Of a stretch of 64,000 bases of DNA, positions 7,796 to 15,920 are shown in pieces. Both the position numbers and the translations under genes were made by a program. Each line of letters opens with the position of its first letter. Positions within the stretch are counted from its first letter, which is position 1. The stretch comes from Flavobacterium aquidurense (GTDB lineage: Bacteria > Bacteroidota > Bacteroidia > Flavobacteriales > Flavobacteriaceae): NCBI GenBank assembly GCA_900107365.1, contig FNPS01000007.1, positions 62,001-126,000 on the forward strand. Reading direction: 5' to 3'. The notes under the pieces were generated by a model. The model saw nothing but the letters and a program-made list of their open reading frames with translations, was not told the origin of the DNA and ran no database searches.

Positions 7796-8815
7796 ATGAT
7801 AGATAAGATAAAAGACCACATTGGCGAAGCACAAGCTTTTTCAACTGAAAATGCAGCAGAGCTAGAAGCATTCCGTATTAAGTTCTTGGGTAAAAAAGGT
7901 ATTTTGAATGACTTTTTTGCTGAATTTAAAAACGTGCCTAACGATCAAAAAAAGGAATTCGGACAAGTTATAAACGCATTAAAAACAGCAGCTGAAGATA
8001 AAGTTAAAGCTATTGTTGAAGCGTTAGAGAGCAAACAGGAAGTAAAAGGTATGTTTGGTGACCTAACACGATCTGCAGAACCTGTTATTATTGGTTCCCG
8101 TCATCCTATTTCTATTGTAAAAAATCAAATCATTGATATTTTTGCCAACATTGGTTTCAACGTTTCCGAAGGTCCGGAAATCGAAGACGACTGGCATAAT
8201 TTTACTGCCCTGAACTTGCCAGAATATCATCCGGCGCGTGATATGCAGGATACTTTTTTCATTCAGACGAATCCTGACGTGTTGTTGCGTACGCATACAT
8301 CATCTGTTCAGGTGCGTTATATGGAAAACAACAAACCGCCTATTCGTACTATTTCTCCGGGACGTGTGTTTCGTAACGAAGCGATTTCGTCACGTTCGCA
8401 CTGTATTTTCCATCAGGTAGAAGGTTTGTACATTGACAAAGAGGTTTCTTTTGCCGATTTGAAACAAACGTTACTTTATTTTACCAAAGAAATGTTCGGA
8501 AAATCTAAGATTCGTTTACGTCCATCATACTTTCCATTTACAGAACCAAGTGCTGAAATTGATATTTATTGGGGGCTGAAAACAGAAACTGATTACCGTA
8601 TTACAAAAGGAACAGGCTGGTTAGAAATTGGAGGTTGTGGAATGGTTGATCCAAATGTTCTTAAAAACTGTGACATCAATCCTGATGAATTCAATGGTTT
8701 TGCTTTCGGAATGGGAGTGGAGCGTATTGCAATGTTGCTCTATCAAATTGGTGATATTCGTATGTTTTATGAAAATGACGTTCGTTTCTTAGAGCAATTT
8801 AAAGCAAATATATAA
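7796..8815 (+). CDS. pheS: Phenylalanyl-tRNA synthetase alpha subunit
   Basis: Cytoplasmic class II aminoacyl-tRNA synthetase subunit that charges tRNA-Phe together with PheT (not in this window). 339 residues is the normal length. An N-terminal coiled-coil tRNA-binding arm occupies about residues 1-85. The catalytic domain follows with class II motif 2 ([22 protein letters not shown]) and motif 3 ([22 protein letters not shown]). The ATG at 7796 fits the family start. It lies in a plus-strand group with the small genes at 7328 and 8893. Confidence 0.97.
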   Translation: MIDKIKDHIGEAQAFSTENAAELEAFRIKFLGKKGILNDFFAEFKNVPNDQKKEFGQVINALKTAAEDKVKAIVEALESKQEVKGMFGDLTRSAEPVIIGSRHPISIVKNQIIDIFANIGFNVSEGPEIEDDWHNFTALNLPEYHPARDMQDTFFIQTNPDVLLRTHTSSVQVRYMENNKPPIRTISPGRVFRNEAISSRSHCIFHQVEGLYIDKEVSFADLKQTLLYFTKEMFGKSKIRLRPSYFPFTEPSAEIDIYWGLKTETDYRITKGTGWLEIGGCGMVDPNVLKNCDINPDEFNGFAFGMGVERIAMLLYQIGDIRMFYENDVRFLEQFKANI

Positions 8816-8830
8816 TTTAAGTCGAAAGTC

Positions 8831-8869
8831 AAAAGTCGAAAGTCTCAAAGTTTGGGACTTTCGACTTTT
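8831..8869. repeat. Hairpin after pheS, word family J (AAAAGTCGAAAGTC)
   Basis: Perfect 14-bp arms at 8831-8844 and 8856-8869 with an 11-nt loop. Extra copies of GTCGAAAGTC flank it from 8821. It may act as a terminator or as an mRNA 3'-end stabiliser; there is no long T-run. Confidence 0.65.
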
Positions 8870-8892
8870 CGACTTTATAACTTTTGACTGAT

Positions 8893-9300
8893 ATGAAAAA
8901 AGATATAACAATCCCGGAAGTAGAAAATGTATTCCTTGCCGCTGTTCAGGAATGGAGTGACGATTTCATGGAAAAAGTGTGGTACGCTTATCTGGTAAAC
9001 GACAGCGATTTTAATTTAGACAGCGTTATGGTCGTTTCAAAAGCATTTGGAACAATTGATGGCGAAATGAAAAAAACATCGACTTTGCGTCATGCTTTTG
9101 TAGAAGTTCCGGCTGTTTCGGTAGTGAAAATTGAAATGATCGAAAAAAGCCTATTGGTTTTGAATAACGAATTTATGGTGACCTTTTTCATCGGAAACAC
9201 TTTGTATGACAAGAAATTCATCTTCAAATCAAATTTAATCAACGAGAACGATACGGAGGAAGTGCCTATTTTGTTTGTTGAAGGGGTGATGGTTAAATAA
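8893..9300 (+). CDS. Conserved hypothetical protein of 135 residues
   Basis: A small acidic protein of unknown function, predicted cytoplasmic. It opens MKKDITIPEVENVFLAAVQEW and has alternating beta-strand-like segments (WYAYLVNDSDFNLDSVMVVSKAFG, VVKIEMIEKSLLVLNNEFMVTFFIG). The ATG at 8893 is preferred over an in-frame TTG at 8884, because the TTG falls in the tail of the upstream repeat. It follows pheS by 77 bp on the same strand and is followed by a terminator at 9351-9393, which suggests it closes this transcription unit. It looks like a Flavobacteriia-specific protein. Confidence 0.8.
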   Translation: MKKDITIPEVENVFLAAVQEWSDDFMEKVWYAYLVNDSDFNLDSVMVVSKAFGTIDGEMKKTSTLRHAFVEVPAVSVVKIEMIEKSLLVLNNEFMVTFFIGNTLYDKKFIFKSNLINENDTEEVPILFVEGVMVK

Positions 9301-9350
9301 GAAGCAAGAGAATAGAGCCAAGAGCCAAGAGAATAGCCTTAGAATGGAAT

Positions 9351-9393
9351 AAAAAAGAGTCAAGACAAATCGGATTAGTCTTAACTCTTTTTT
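9351..9393. terminator. Bidirectional-type terminator, word family K, first copy
   Basis: Arms at 9351-9366 (AAAAAAGAGTCAAGAC) and 9378-9393 pair with a single mismatch. An A-run lies on the left and a T-run on the right. The surrounding text (GAAAGTCTATT, then CTTCT words) recurs after the next terminator at 11338-11378. Words at 9301-9335 are also complementary to 9421-9445, forming an outer stem. Confidence 0.8.
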
Positions 9394-9472
9394 TATGCTC
9401 ATGCGTGTGAAAGTCTATTTTCTTGGTTCTTGCTTCTATTTTCTCAAAAAAAAATACTTGTCAATTTTTCGG

Positions 9473-9504
9473 TTGTATCAGAGTTTGTATAAGAGGTAAT
9501 TTTG
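9473..9504 (+). promoter_or_regulatory. Promoter of the PEP-mutase-like/ada operon
   Basis: TTG at 9473-9475, 21 bp, then TAATTTTG at 9497-9504. This matches both boxes of the Bacteroidota consensus. The ATG follows 14 bp after the -7 box, so the leader is very short. Confidence 0.7.
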
Positions 9505-9518
9505 TAAAAAAAAAGACT

Positions 9519-10289
9519 ATGACAAAATTTGAGGAATTTAAAAAACTGCATTTTAGCGAGAATCCATTATTAATTGGTAATGTTTGGAATGTACAAAATG
9601 CACTTCAGTTTGAAAAATTAGGTTTCAAGGCTGTGGGAACTTCAAGTGCTGCGATTGCTGCTGATTTAGGTTATGAAGATGGTGAAAATATGCCTTTTGA
9701 AGATTACTTTTTTATGATTAAAAGGATTGCATCCAGTGTAAATATTCCTTTTTCTGTGGACTTAGAAGCGGGTTACGGAAAAACATCTGAAGAAATAATT
9801 TCTAATATCATACAATTACACGAAATAGGTGTAGTCGGAATTAACATCGAAGATTCCATTGTACATAATCAAGGCAGAGAAATAGTGAGTATTGATGGTT
9901 TTACATTACTATTAAAAGAAATCATTCAGGATTTGAAAAAGAAAAATGTCCGTATTTTTGTAAACATTCGTTGTGATGCATTTCTTTTAGATTTACCTAA
10001 TGCTTTAGAAGAAGCTAAACTTAGAATAAGCCAATATGAACTCTGTGGTATTGATGGAATTTTTCTTCCATGTATTACAAATGAAGGCGACATTAAAGCT
10101 ATAACAGCGTTTACAAAACTCCCGTTAAATGTAATGTGCATGCCAAATCTTCCTAATTTTGAAGTTTTAAAAAAATTAGATGTAAAACGTATTAGTATGG
10201 GAAATTTTACTACTGTTTATGTGCATAAACAATTGGAAAATGTGATAGAAAAAGTAATTCAGAGGAATAATTTTAGTCCGCTTTTTTAA
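9519..10289 (+). CDS. Isocitrate lyase/phosphoenolpyruvate mutase family protein
   Basis: A 256-residue TIM-barrel protein of the ICL/PEP-mutase superfamily, whose members make or break C-C or C-P bonds of 2-oxo acids. Signs are MTKFEEFKKLHFSENPLLIGNVWN, the early GTSSAAIAADLGYEDGE, the metal-site-like SVDLEAGYG, GINIEDS and VNIRCDAF. The ATG at 9519 is used. The frame is open from 9423, but that part would span the promoter and repeat DNA. The classical isocitrate lyase KKCGH loop is absent, so the substrate is unknown; oxaloacetate hydrolase or carboxyPEP-mutase-like chemistry is possible. It is followed after 8 bp by ada and probably shares its operon. Confidence 0.82.
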   Translation: MTKFEEFKKLHFSENPLLIGNVWNVQNALQFEKLGFKAVGTSSAAIAADLGYEDGENMPFEDYFFMIKRIASSVNIPFSVDLEAGYGKTSEEIISNIIQLHEIGVVGINIEDSIVHNQGREIVSIDGFTLLLKEIIQDLKKKNVRIFVNIRCDAFLLDLPNALEEAKLRISQYELCGIDGIFLPCITNEGDIKAITAFTKLPLNVMCMPNLPNFEVLKKLDVKRISMGNFTTVYVHKQLENVIEKVIQRNNFSPLF

Positions 10290-10297
10290 TATAGATT

Positions 10298-11338
10298 ATG
10301 AAACTTACAGATGACATAATGTATGAGGCTGCGGTAAATAAAGATACCTCCTTTGAGGGTGTGTTTTTTACCGCTGTAAAAACGACAGGAATATTTTGCA
10401 GACCTACCTGTACGGCCAGAAAACCGAAAAGAGAAAATGTTGAATTTTTTACCAATTCAAAAGAAGCTATTTTAAAAGGTTACAGACCTTGTAAAGTTTG
10501 TTTTCCGTTAGAAAAATATAACGAAACGCCCGACTTTATAAAAGAAATTCTGAGAGAACTATCAGATGATCCTTCCTTGAAATTTAAAGATTATGATTTG
10601 GTCAAACGAGGCATTGAACCAAGCAAAATGAGACGATGGTTTTTAAAAAATCATGGTATTACTTTTCAGGCTTACCAGAGAATGTTTAGAATCAACAGCG
10701 CTTTCAAAAAGATAAAAGGCGGAGAAAGTATTACAACAACTGCTTTTGATGCAGGATGTGAATCTTTGAGCGGATTTAACGATTCGTTTAAAGCCGTTTT
10801 TGGTGTTTCTCCGAAGAACAGCAAAACTCAGAACATTATTGACCTTAAAAGAATAGAAACGCCACTAGGAACAATGTATGCCTGTGCCGTAAAAGAAGGA
10901 ATCTGTATGCTTGAATTTACGGATAGAAAAATGCTGGAAACCGAATTGAAAACCTTGGCTAAAAGCTTAAAAGCAGCAATAGTTCAGGGGGAAAATGAAC
11001 ATTTCAATGTTTTAGAATTTCAGTTGAAGGAATACTTTGAAGGCAAAAGAAAGGATTTTACAGTTCCGTTATTTTCACCTGGATCAGATTTTCAAAATAG
11101 GGTTTGGAAAGCTTTAGGTGAAATTCCGTACGGGAGTGTAAAATCATACAAAGAACAATCTCTTCTAATAGAAAAACCGGCAGCGATCAGGGCCGTTGCC
11201 AATGCAAATGGAATGAACAGGATTTCAATATTAATTCCGTGTCACAGAGTAATAGGGTCAAGTGGCGAACTTACGGGTTATGGTGGAGGTTTATGGAGAA
11301 AAAAATGGCTTCTTGAATTAGAACAAAATAATAAATAA
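10298..11338 (+). CDS. ada: Bifunctional Ada: DNA alkyl-transfer repair protein and transcriptional activator
   Basis: Takes methyl groups from damaged DNA onto its own cysteines and activates the adaptive response. 346 residues in the full three-part layout. The N-terminal Ada zinc domain has Cys34, Cys38, Cys65 and Cys68 (FCRPTC and RPCKVC), where one cysteine accepts methyl from phosphotriesters. An AraC-type helix-turn-helix region covers about 85-185. The C-terminal O6-methylguanine methyltransferase has the IPCHRVIG active site (Cys315). It is the second gene of a two-gene operon and ends at a strong terminator. If it follows the E. coli model, it should activate its own promoter at 9473-9504 after methylation. 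Confidence 0.95.
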   Translation: MKLTDDIMYEAAVNKDTSFEGVFFTAVKTTGIFCRPTCTARKPKRENVEFFTNSKEAILKGYRPCKVCFPLEKYNETPDFIKEILRELSDDPSLKFKDYDLVKRGIEPSKMRRWFLKNHGITFQAYQRMFRINSAFKKIKGGESITTTAFDAGCESLSGFNDSFKAVFGVSPKNSKTQNIIDLKRIETPLGTMYACAVKEGICMLEFTDRKMLETELKTLAKSLKAAIVQGENEHFNVLEFQLKEYFEGKRKDFTVPLFSPGSDFQNRVWKALGEIPYGSVKSYKEQSLLIEKPAAIRAVANANGMNRISILIPCHRVIGSSGELTGYGGGLWRKKWLLELEQNNK

Positions 11339-11378
11339 AAAAGAGTCAGGACGAAATTAATTAGCCCTGACTCTTTTT
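11338..11378. terminator. Terminator after ada, word family K, second copy
   Basis: Perfect 13-bp arms at 11338-11350 (AAAAAGAGTCAGG) and 11366-11378, ending in a T-run. It overlaps the last base of ada. It is followed by GAAAGTCTATT and CTTCT words, as after the copy at 9351-9393. gpsA, on the other strand, converges on it. Confidence 0.85.
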
Positions 11379-11430
11379 ATGTTATATAAGAAAGTCTATT
11401 CTCTTTCTTCTTGCCTCTTTCTTCTAAAGT

Positions 11431-12426
11431 TTAATCCAAAGACTCCGTCAATTTCTTAAACACAGTCTTAGCATCTTTTCCTTCGTATAAAACGGCATAA
11501 ACAGCATCGATAATAGGTGTTTTAGCACCGTAACCCTGATTTAATTTATAAGCACTTTTTGTTGCGTAATAACCTTCCGCAACCATGCTCATTTCCATCA
11601 TGGCACTTTTTACAGTATATCCTTTTCCTATCATGTTTCCGAACATTCTGTTTCTTGAGAAGACCGAATATCCTGTAACCAATAAATCGCCCAAATAAGC
11701 CGAATCATTGATATTGCGTTTCATTTTATGAACCTTTCTGATAAATTTTTTCATCTCACGGATTCCGTTACTCATCATAACCGATTGGAAATTATCCCCA
11801 TAACCTAAACCATGTGCAATTCCGGCAGCGATCGCGTAAATGTTTTTAAGCATTGCTGCATATTCAGTTCCGATAATATCATCTGAGATTTTCGCTTTGA
11901 TATAATTTCCTGAAAGTGATTTGGCTACAATAGAAGCTTTGTCCGGATCACCGCAGGCAATTGTCAGGTAAGAAAGTCTTTCTAAGGCTACTTCTTCAGC
12001 ATGACAAGGGCCAGTAATAACTCCAATATTGTAGTAAGGAATATCGTATTGAATATGGAAATGTTCTCCAACAATTAAACTCGTTTCAGGAACAATTCCT
12101 TTAATCGCTGAGAAAATGATTTTATCAGACAAAGAAACGGTCATATTTTTCAATTCCGCATCTAAAAAAGCAGAAGGAATAGCAAAAATTACATAATCTG
12201 CGTATTCGATTGCTTCGTTGATATTGTTGGTCAATTTAAGTTTTTTGGTATCAAATTCTACCGAACTTAAATAGTTAGGATTGTGTTTATATTTTTGAAT
12301 GTGCTCTATTGCAGCGTCATTGCGCATATACCATGCAATTTCGGAAAGATTCACACACAACATTTTTGCAATTGCCGTTGCCCAACTACCTCCTCCAATT
12401 ACTGCAAATTTTAAATTTTCGCTCAT
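11431..12426 (-). CDS. gpsA: NAD(P)-dependent glycerol-3-phosphate dehydrogenase
   Basis: Reduces dihydroxyacetone phosphate to sn-glycerol-3-phosphate, the backbone for phospholipids, in the cytoplasm. 331 residues, normal length. The N-terminal Rossmann motif is VIGGGSWATAIA. Later landmarks are FAIPSAFL, SAIKGIVPET, GPCHAEEV and the substrate-site GTEYAAMLKNIYAIAAGIAHGLGYG with its catalytic Lys. The start at 12426 is supported by a good two-box promoter 18 bp upstream. It stands alone on the minus strand between terminator repeats. Confidence 0.96.
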   Translation of the reverse strand: MSENLKFAVIGGGSWATAIAKMLCVNLSEIAWYMRNDAAIEHIQKYKHNPNYLSSVEFDTKKLKLTNNINEAIEYADYVIFAIPSAFLDAELKNMTVSLSDKIIFSAIKGIVPETSLIVGEHFHIQYDIPYYNIGVITGPCHAEEVALERLSYLTIACGDPDKASIVAKSLSGNYIKAKISDDIIGTEYAAMLKNIYAIAAGIAHGLGYGDNFQSVMMSNGIREMKKFIRKVHKMKRNINDSAYLGDLLVTGYSVFSRNRMFGNMIGKGYTVKSAMMEMSMVAEGYYATKSAYKLNQGYGAKTPIIDAVYAVLYEGKDAKTVFKKLTESLD

Positions 12427-12444
12427 TATTTTAATAATTTAAAG

Positions 12445-12476
12445 CAAAAGTACTTAATAAAGTAGTAATAATACAA
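12445..12476 (-). promoter_or_regulatory. Promoter of gpsA
   Basis: On the minus strand, TTG (12474-12476), 21 bp, then TACTTTTG (12445-12452), 18 bp before the gpsA ATG. The geometry is the same as for the promoter at 9473-9504. Confidence 0.7.
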
Positions 12477-12750
12477 AATCTCATTTAAGAAATTTAAAAA
12501 TGTCCTTTAAGAGCAAGGCTTTTCAGTAGATTTTGAAAAATAATAAACTTTTTTTCAAATTAAATACAATAAAGTGTAAACTGTTGCGTTATAACTATTT
12601 ATAAATTTAGAATTTAATGAGTTTAGCAAAAAACGAGTTAGTTAGTTTTGTTTTAGTATTTTAAAAAGGCGCTCTTAACAGTTTAAGAACGCCTTTTTTT
12701 GTAGTTTACAGTTTATGGTCACAGTTTGCATTTTGAGATGCGACTGAATA
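12477..12750. other. Gap between gpsA promoter and yqhD-like gene: terminator plus repeat words
   Basis: 12477-12660 is AT-rich with no gene seen. A strong hairpin at 12663-12698 (arms AAAAAGGCG...TCTTAA and TTAAGA...CGCCTTTTT, one mismatch) has an A-run and a T-run and should end the minus-strand yqhD transcript. 12701-12745 carries family C words (GTTTACAGTTTATGGTCACAG). A TAGTTTTG box occurs near 12636, but it has no -33 partner. Confidence 0.65.
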
Positions 12751-13908
12751 CTAATAACTAAGTTCCACGATAGATTTCACTTTATCTAAAGTTACCAATT
12801 GATTTTCACCTAAACCTTTCCAGTTTCTTTCCTCAAAGCGTTTTACAATAAAATCAGCTGTTTTGCTGTAATCGTTGGTGTATTGCGAAAGTTTAGTATC
12901 CATTCCCATAGTATGGAAGAATTCAACTGTTTTATTAATTGCTTCTTTAGCTACTTCATCATCAGAACCTGTTAAGTTGAAGATTCTTCTTCCGTATTGC
13001 GCTAATTTTTCTTTTTTGGTGTCGAACATCACTTCATATAAACTTGGACCTATAATTGCCAAAGTTCTCGCGTGATCGATGCCGTATAAAGCAGTTAATT
13101 CGTGTCCAATCATATGTGTTGCCCAATCTTGTGGTACTCCTTTTTGAATCAATCCGTTTAATGCCATAGTACAACTCCACATAAAATTGGAAGCCAAAGC
13201 ATAATCGCCTGGATTCTCAACAACTTTAGGACCAACTTCAATTAACGTTTGTAAAATTCCTTCTGCAATTCTATCCTGTAAAAAGCCTTCATGCGGATAC
13301 GTTAAATATTGTTCCATTACGTGTGTATAGGCATCTACAACTCCATTTTGTAATTGTCTTTTTGGTAAAGAGGTAATAACTGTTGGATCACAAATAGAGA
13401 ATTTTGGAAACAAAGCGCTACCACCAAAAGCCAGTTTTTCCTGAGTTGCTGCAATAGTTACAACAGAACCCGAATTCATTTCACTTCCCGTTGCCGGTAA
13501 AGTCAAAACAGTTCCAAAGGGCACTGCATTTTCTTTGATTAGGATTCGTTTTTGTAAAATATCAATCGGATTTCCATCAAAATTGACGGCTGCCGAAATA
13601 AATTTTACACCATCAATAACAGATCCGCCTCCAACTGCAAGGATGAAATCTATTTTTTCAGCTTTTATTACTTCTACGGCTTTCATCAAAGTTTCAAAAT
13701 GCGGATTTGGTTCTATTCCGCCAAATTCTACAATATCAAAACCTTTTAAATTGTTGATTACTTGTTCGTGAACGCCATTTTTAAAGATACTTCCTCCACC
13801 ATAAGCCAGTAATATTTTAGCTCCTTTTGGAACCAAAGTGGAAAGTTTTTCTATTTGTCCTTTTCCGAAAATTAAATTCGTCGGATTGTATAATTCGAAG
13901 TTTAACAT
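12751..13908 (-). CDS. yqhD: YqhD-like NADPH-dependent aldehyde reductase (iron-containing alcohol dehydrogenase family)
   Basis: Reduces short-chain and reactive aldehydes with NADPH in the cytoplasm. 385 residues. It matches E. coli YqhD closely along its whole length: FGKGQIEKL, the cofactor motif AVGGGSVIDGVKFI, LTLPATGSEMNSG, NGVVDAYTHVMEQY and QDWATHMIGHELTALYGIDHA. The Asp and His of DAYTH and the two His of GHELTALYGIDH are the expected metal ligands. It is a monocistronic minus-strand gene with a terminator at 12663-12698. Repeat family D fills the upstream 190 bp, so no clear promoter is visible close to the start. Confidence 0.9.
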   Translation of the reverse strand: MLNFELYNPTNLIFGKGQIEKLSTLVPKGAKILLAYGGGSIFKNGVHEQVINNLKGFDIVEFGGIEPNPHFETLMKAVEVIKAEKIDFILAVGGGSVIDGVKFISAAVNFDGNPIDILQKRILIKENAVPFGTVLTLPATGSEMNSGSVVTIAATQEKLAFGGSALFPKFSICDPTVITSLPKRQLQNGVVDAYTHVMEQYLTYPHEGFLQDRIAEGILQTLIEVGPKVVENPGDYALASNFMWSCTMALNGLIQKGVPQDWATHMIGHELTALYGIDHARTLAIIGPSLYEVMFDTKKEKLAQYGRRIFNLTGSDDEVAKEAINKTVEFFHTMGMDTKLSQYTNDYSKTADFIVKRFEERNWKGLGENQLVTLDKVKSIVELSY

Positions 13909-13916
13909 GTTTTTAT

Positions 13917-14095
13917 TTTTAAGGTTCTGAGGTGCTAAGGTTCTGAGTTTCTAAGTTTTTTTGCCTTAGCAACTTAGTATTTCAGAACCTTAAAACCTTT
14001 TTTTATTTTTAAATTTTTATTAGTTAGTGGATAAGAGGTGAGTTTTTAAGTTACTAGCAGGAAAACCTTAGAATCTTAGCAACTTAGAACCTTAG
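13917..14095. repeat. Intergenic repeat words, family D (CTAAGGTTCTGAG / CTTAGCAACTTAG)
   Basis: AAGGTTCTGAGGTGCTAAGG near 13920 is complementary to text such as TTTCAGAACCTTAAAACC at about 13980 and to CTTAGAACCTTAGTACC at about 14085. Several direct copies of the words fill the gap between the yqhD-like gene and the DJ-1 gene. Related words surround the four-helix-bundle gene at 16533. Confidence 0.6.
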
Positions 14096-14099
14096 TACC

Positions 14100-14864
14100 T
14101 TATTTACCCAATTTTTGTAACAATTTACCAGCTACTAATTTTGATGATGCCGGATTTTGGCCTGTAATTAATAAGCCATCTTCAACGGCATAAGGTTGCC
14201 AGTCTGGCCCTTTTGAGAATTTAGCTCCATTTGACGAAAGTGCATCTTCTAATAAAAATGGAACAACCTTAGTTAAACCAACGGCCTCTTCTTCTTCATT
14301 GGTGAAACCCGTAACTTTTTTACCTTTTACTAAATACTCACCATTTACTTTTACGTTTTTCAAAACGGCTGGTGCATGACAAACAAATGCAACGGGTTTG
14401 TTATGCGTGTAGAATGACTCGATTAAATCAATTGAGTTTTGATCTTCGACTAGATCCCAAAGTGGTCCATGACCTCCTGGATAAAAAACCGCGTCGTAAT
14501 CTTTTTGGTTAATAGTAGAAAGTTTGTGTGTGTTTTTTAGTTTTTCCTGTAATGTTTTATCAGCGTCAAAACGTTTGGTGTCTTCTGTTGCCGATGCCGG
14601 ATCAGCACTTTTTGGGTCAATTGGTGGCTGACCTCCAAGTGGTGTTGCAATCGTAATTTCAACTCCCTGATCTAACAATTCATAATAAGGTGCAGCTAAT
14701 TCTTCTGACCAAAATCCGGTTTTTTCTCCGGTGTTACCCAGTTTATCGTTACTGGTAACAACAAATAATACTTTTTTCATACTTTTTTTATTTGATTTTT
14801 GAGCCGTAGCAGTTAAGCTACTGGCAGTGAATGCTATAATTGCGAGTAATGTTATTCTTTTCAT
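14100..14864 (-). CDS. DJ-1/PfpI (Hsp31-like) family protein with signal peptide
   Basis: A 254-residue class-I glutamine-amidotransferase-like protein. The nucleophile elbow FVCHAP has Cys162 and His163, with Glu54/Glu55 in the FWSEELAAPY motif. This arrangement is typical of Hsp31/YDR533C-type chaperone/glyoxalase-III/deglycase proteins, but the substrate is not proven. The first 21 residues look like a cleavable signal peptide (LLAIIAFTASSLTATAQ), so the protein may be periplasmic. An internal Met at residue 29 (MKKVLFVVTSND) marks the start of the conserved domain and could be a second start giving a cytoplasmic form. It is divergent from a LysR gene 84 bp away, a likely regulator-target pair. 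Confidence 0.87.
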   Translation of the reverse strand: MKRITLLAIIAFTASSLTATAQKSNKKSMKKVLFVVTSNDKLGNTGEKTGFWSEELAAPYYELLDQGVEITIATPLGGQPPIDPKSADPASATEDTKRFDADKTLQEKLKNTHKLSTINQKDYDAVFYPGGHGPLWDLVEDQNSIDLIESFYTHNKPVAFVCHAPAVLKNVKVNGEYLVKGKKVTGFTNEEEEAVGLTKVVPFLLEDALSSNGAKFSKGPDWQPYAVEDGLLITGQNPASSKLVAGKLLQKLGK

Positions 14865-14879
14865 AGTTTAAATTTTCAT

Positions 14880-14929
14880 CAAATTTACGGCTAAAGTGAT
14901 ATTAGTAAAAATAAAATAAACTATGTTTG
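14880..14929. promoter_or_regulatory. Divergent -7 boxes between the DJ-1 and LysR genes
   Basis: The minus-strand box TAAATTTG (14880-14887) lies 15 bp before the DJ-1-type gene. The plus-strand box TATGTTTG (14922-14929) lies 19 bp before the LysR gene. No -33 TTG is visible for either, which fits promoters that need an activator. The 34 bp between the boxes is the likely LysR operator. Confidence 0.55.
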
Positions 14930-14948
14930 TAATAAATATACTTATATC

Positions 14949-15854
14949 ATGGTGAATCTTGAATGGTACAGAACTTTTAAATCGGTTTATAAAAACGGTA
15001 ATTTTTCAGTAGCTGCAAAAGAGCTTTTCATTAGTCAGCCTGCAGTGAGTCAGCAAATAGCAATGTTAGAGGCGCATGTAGGGTATAAATTATTCAACCG
15101 AAAGTCAAAAGGCGTTGAACCAACGGAATACGCTAAGTTACTCAATAATTTAATTATTGATGCACTTGACAGATTAGAAAATGTCGAAAGTGGTTTCAGG
15201 GCCAAAGCGGAAGATTCTAAACGATTAATTTCAGTCGGAGTTTCAAAAGATTTGTTCAATAGTTTTGGAAGTACTTTAATTTCAAAATTTGATTTAATCG
15301 ATTTTACGTTCGCAGAGGATGATGCTCTGTTTGCACTTGTCGATGCTAAAAAGCTTGATTTCGCGGTAGTAACTAAAAAGTTTGATACGTTTGATACTAT
15401 TTATGAAATCATCGGAAAGATTAAATTAGTTGTAGTTGGATCAATAAATTTAGACACAACCGATTTTCGTCAAAAATTAAAATCAGATAATGCTCTCGAA
15501 ATAGAGCAGTGGCTTAACGATCAAAAGTGGTACAGTCATGATGCCCGAATTCCGCATGTGAAATTATTCTGGTTACATGCATTCAATAAAAAGAGACCTG
15601 CAATAGTGCCAAATTACATCATTCCATCAGAATCGGAAATGCTGGAAATGTTGTCCAGAAATACCGGAATTGCCATAACGTGGAATTGCAATTCAAGAAA
15701 ATATATTAAAGAAAACAAATTGCAGCTGTTGTGGAATAGTTTTCACGTTCCGGAAGAATACGTGTATTTGTTAAGTGCTAAAAACAATAATTTAAACTCA
15801 CTTTTTGATACTATCTCTAAAGAATTAAAATTGTTTTTTGGAAATAGGATGTAG
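14949..15854 (+). CDS. LysR-family transcriptional regulator
   Basis: A 301-residue LTTR of normal length. The N-terminal winged helix-turn-helix is clear (FKSVYKNGNFSVAAKELFISQPAVSQQIAMLEAHVGYKLF, about residues 10-50). A linker helix and a periplasmic-binding-protein-like effector domain follow (about 90-300). It is divergent from the DJ-1/PfpI gene with an 84-bp shared control region, so it probably regulates that gene and itself. The effector is unknown. It ends before a terminator shared with the convergent nadD gene. Confidence 0.92.
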   Translation: MVNLEWYRTFKSVYKNGNFSVAAKELFISQPAVSQQIAMLEAHVGYKLFNRKSKGVEPTEYAKLLNNLIIDALDRLENVESGFRAKAEDSKRLISVGVSKDLFNSFGSTLISKFDLIDFTFAEDDALFALVDAKKLDFAVVTKKFDTFDTIYEIIGKIKLVVVGSINLDTTDFRQKLKSDNALEIEQWLNDQKWYSHDARIPHVKLFWLHAFNKKRPAIVPNYIIPSESEMLEMLSRNTGIAITWNCNSRKYIKENKLQLLWNSFHVPEEYVYLLSAKNNNLNSLFDTISKELKLFFGNRM

Positions 15855-15883
15855 GGATCTCGATTTTAAATAATTGTCAACAT

Positions 15884-15920
15884 AAAAAAAGCCTGAATCC
15901 TTAAAATTCTGGCTTTTTTT
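15884..15920. terminator. Terminator between LysR gene and nadD
   Basis: AAAAAAAGCC-n-GAAT at 15884-15897 pairs with ATTC-n-GGCTTTTTTT at 15906-15920. It has runs on both sides, so it can serve both convergent genes, and it overlaps the stop codon of nadD. Confidence 0.85.

Noticed and set aside
12600..12700. Small RNA between a TAGTTTTG box near 12636 and the terminator at 12663
   Set aside because: The transcript would be almost only the terminator hairpin, and the box has no -33 partner. The terminator is explained by the minus-strand yqhD-like gene.
14949..15854. Second, antisense gene at 15050-15259 inside the LysR gene
   Set aside because: It is short, without features, and opposite a well-supported helix-turn-helix coding region.
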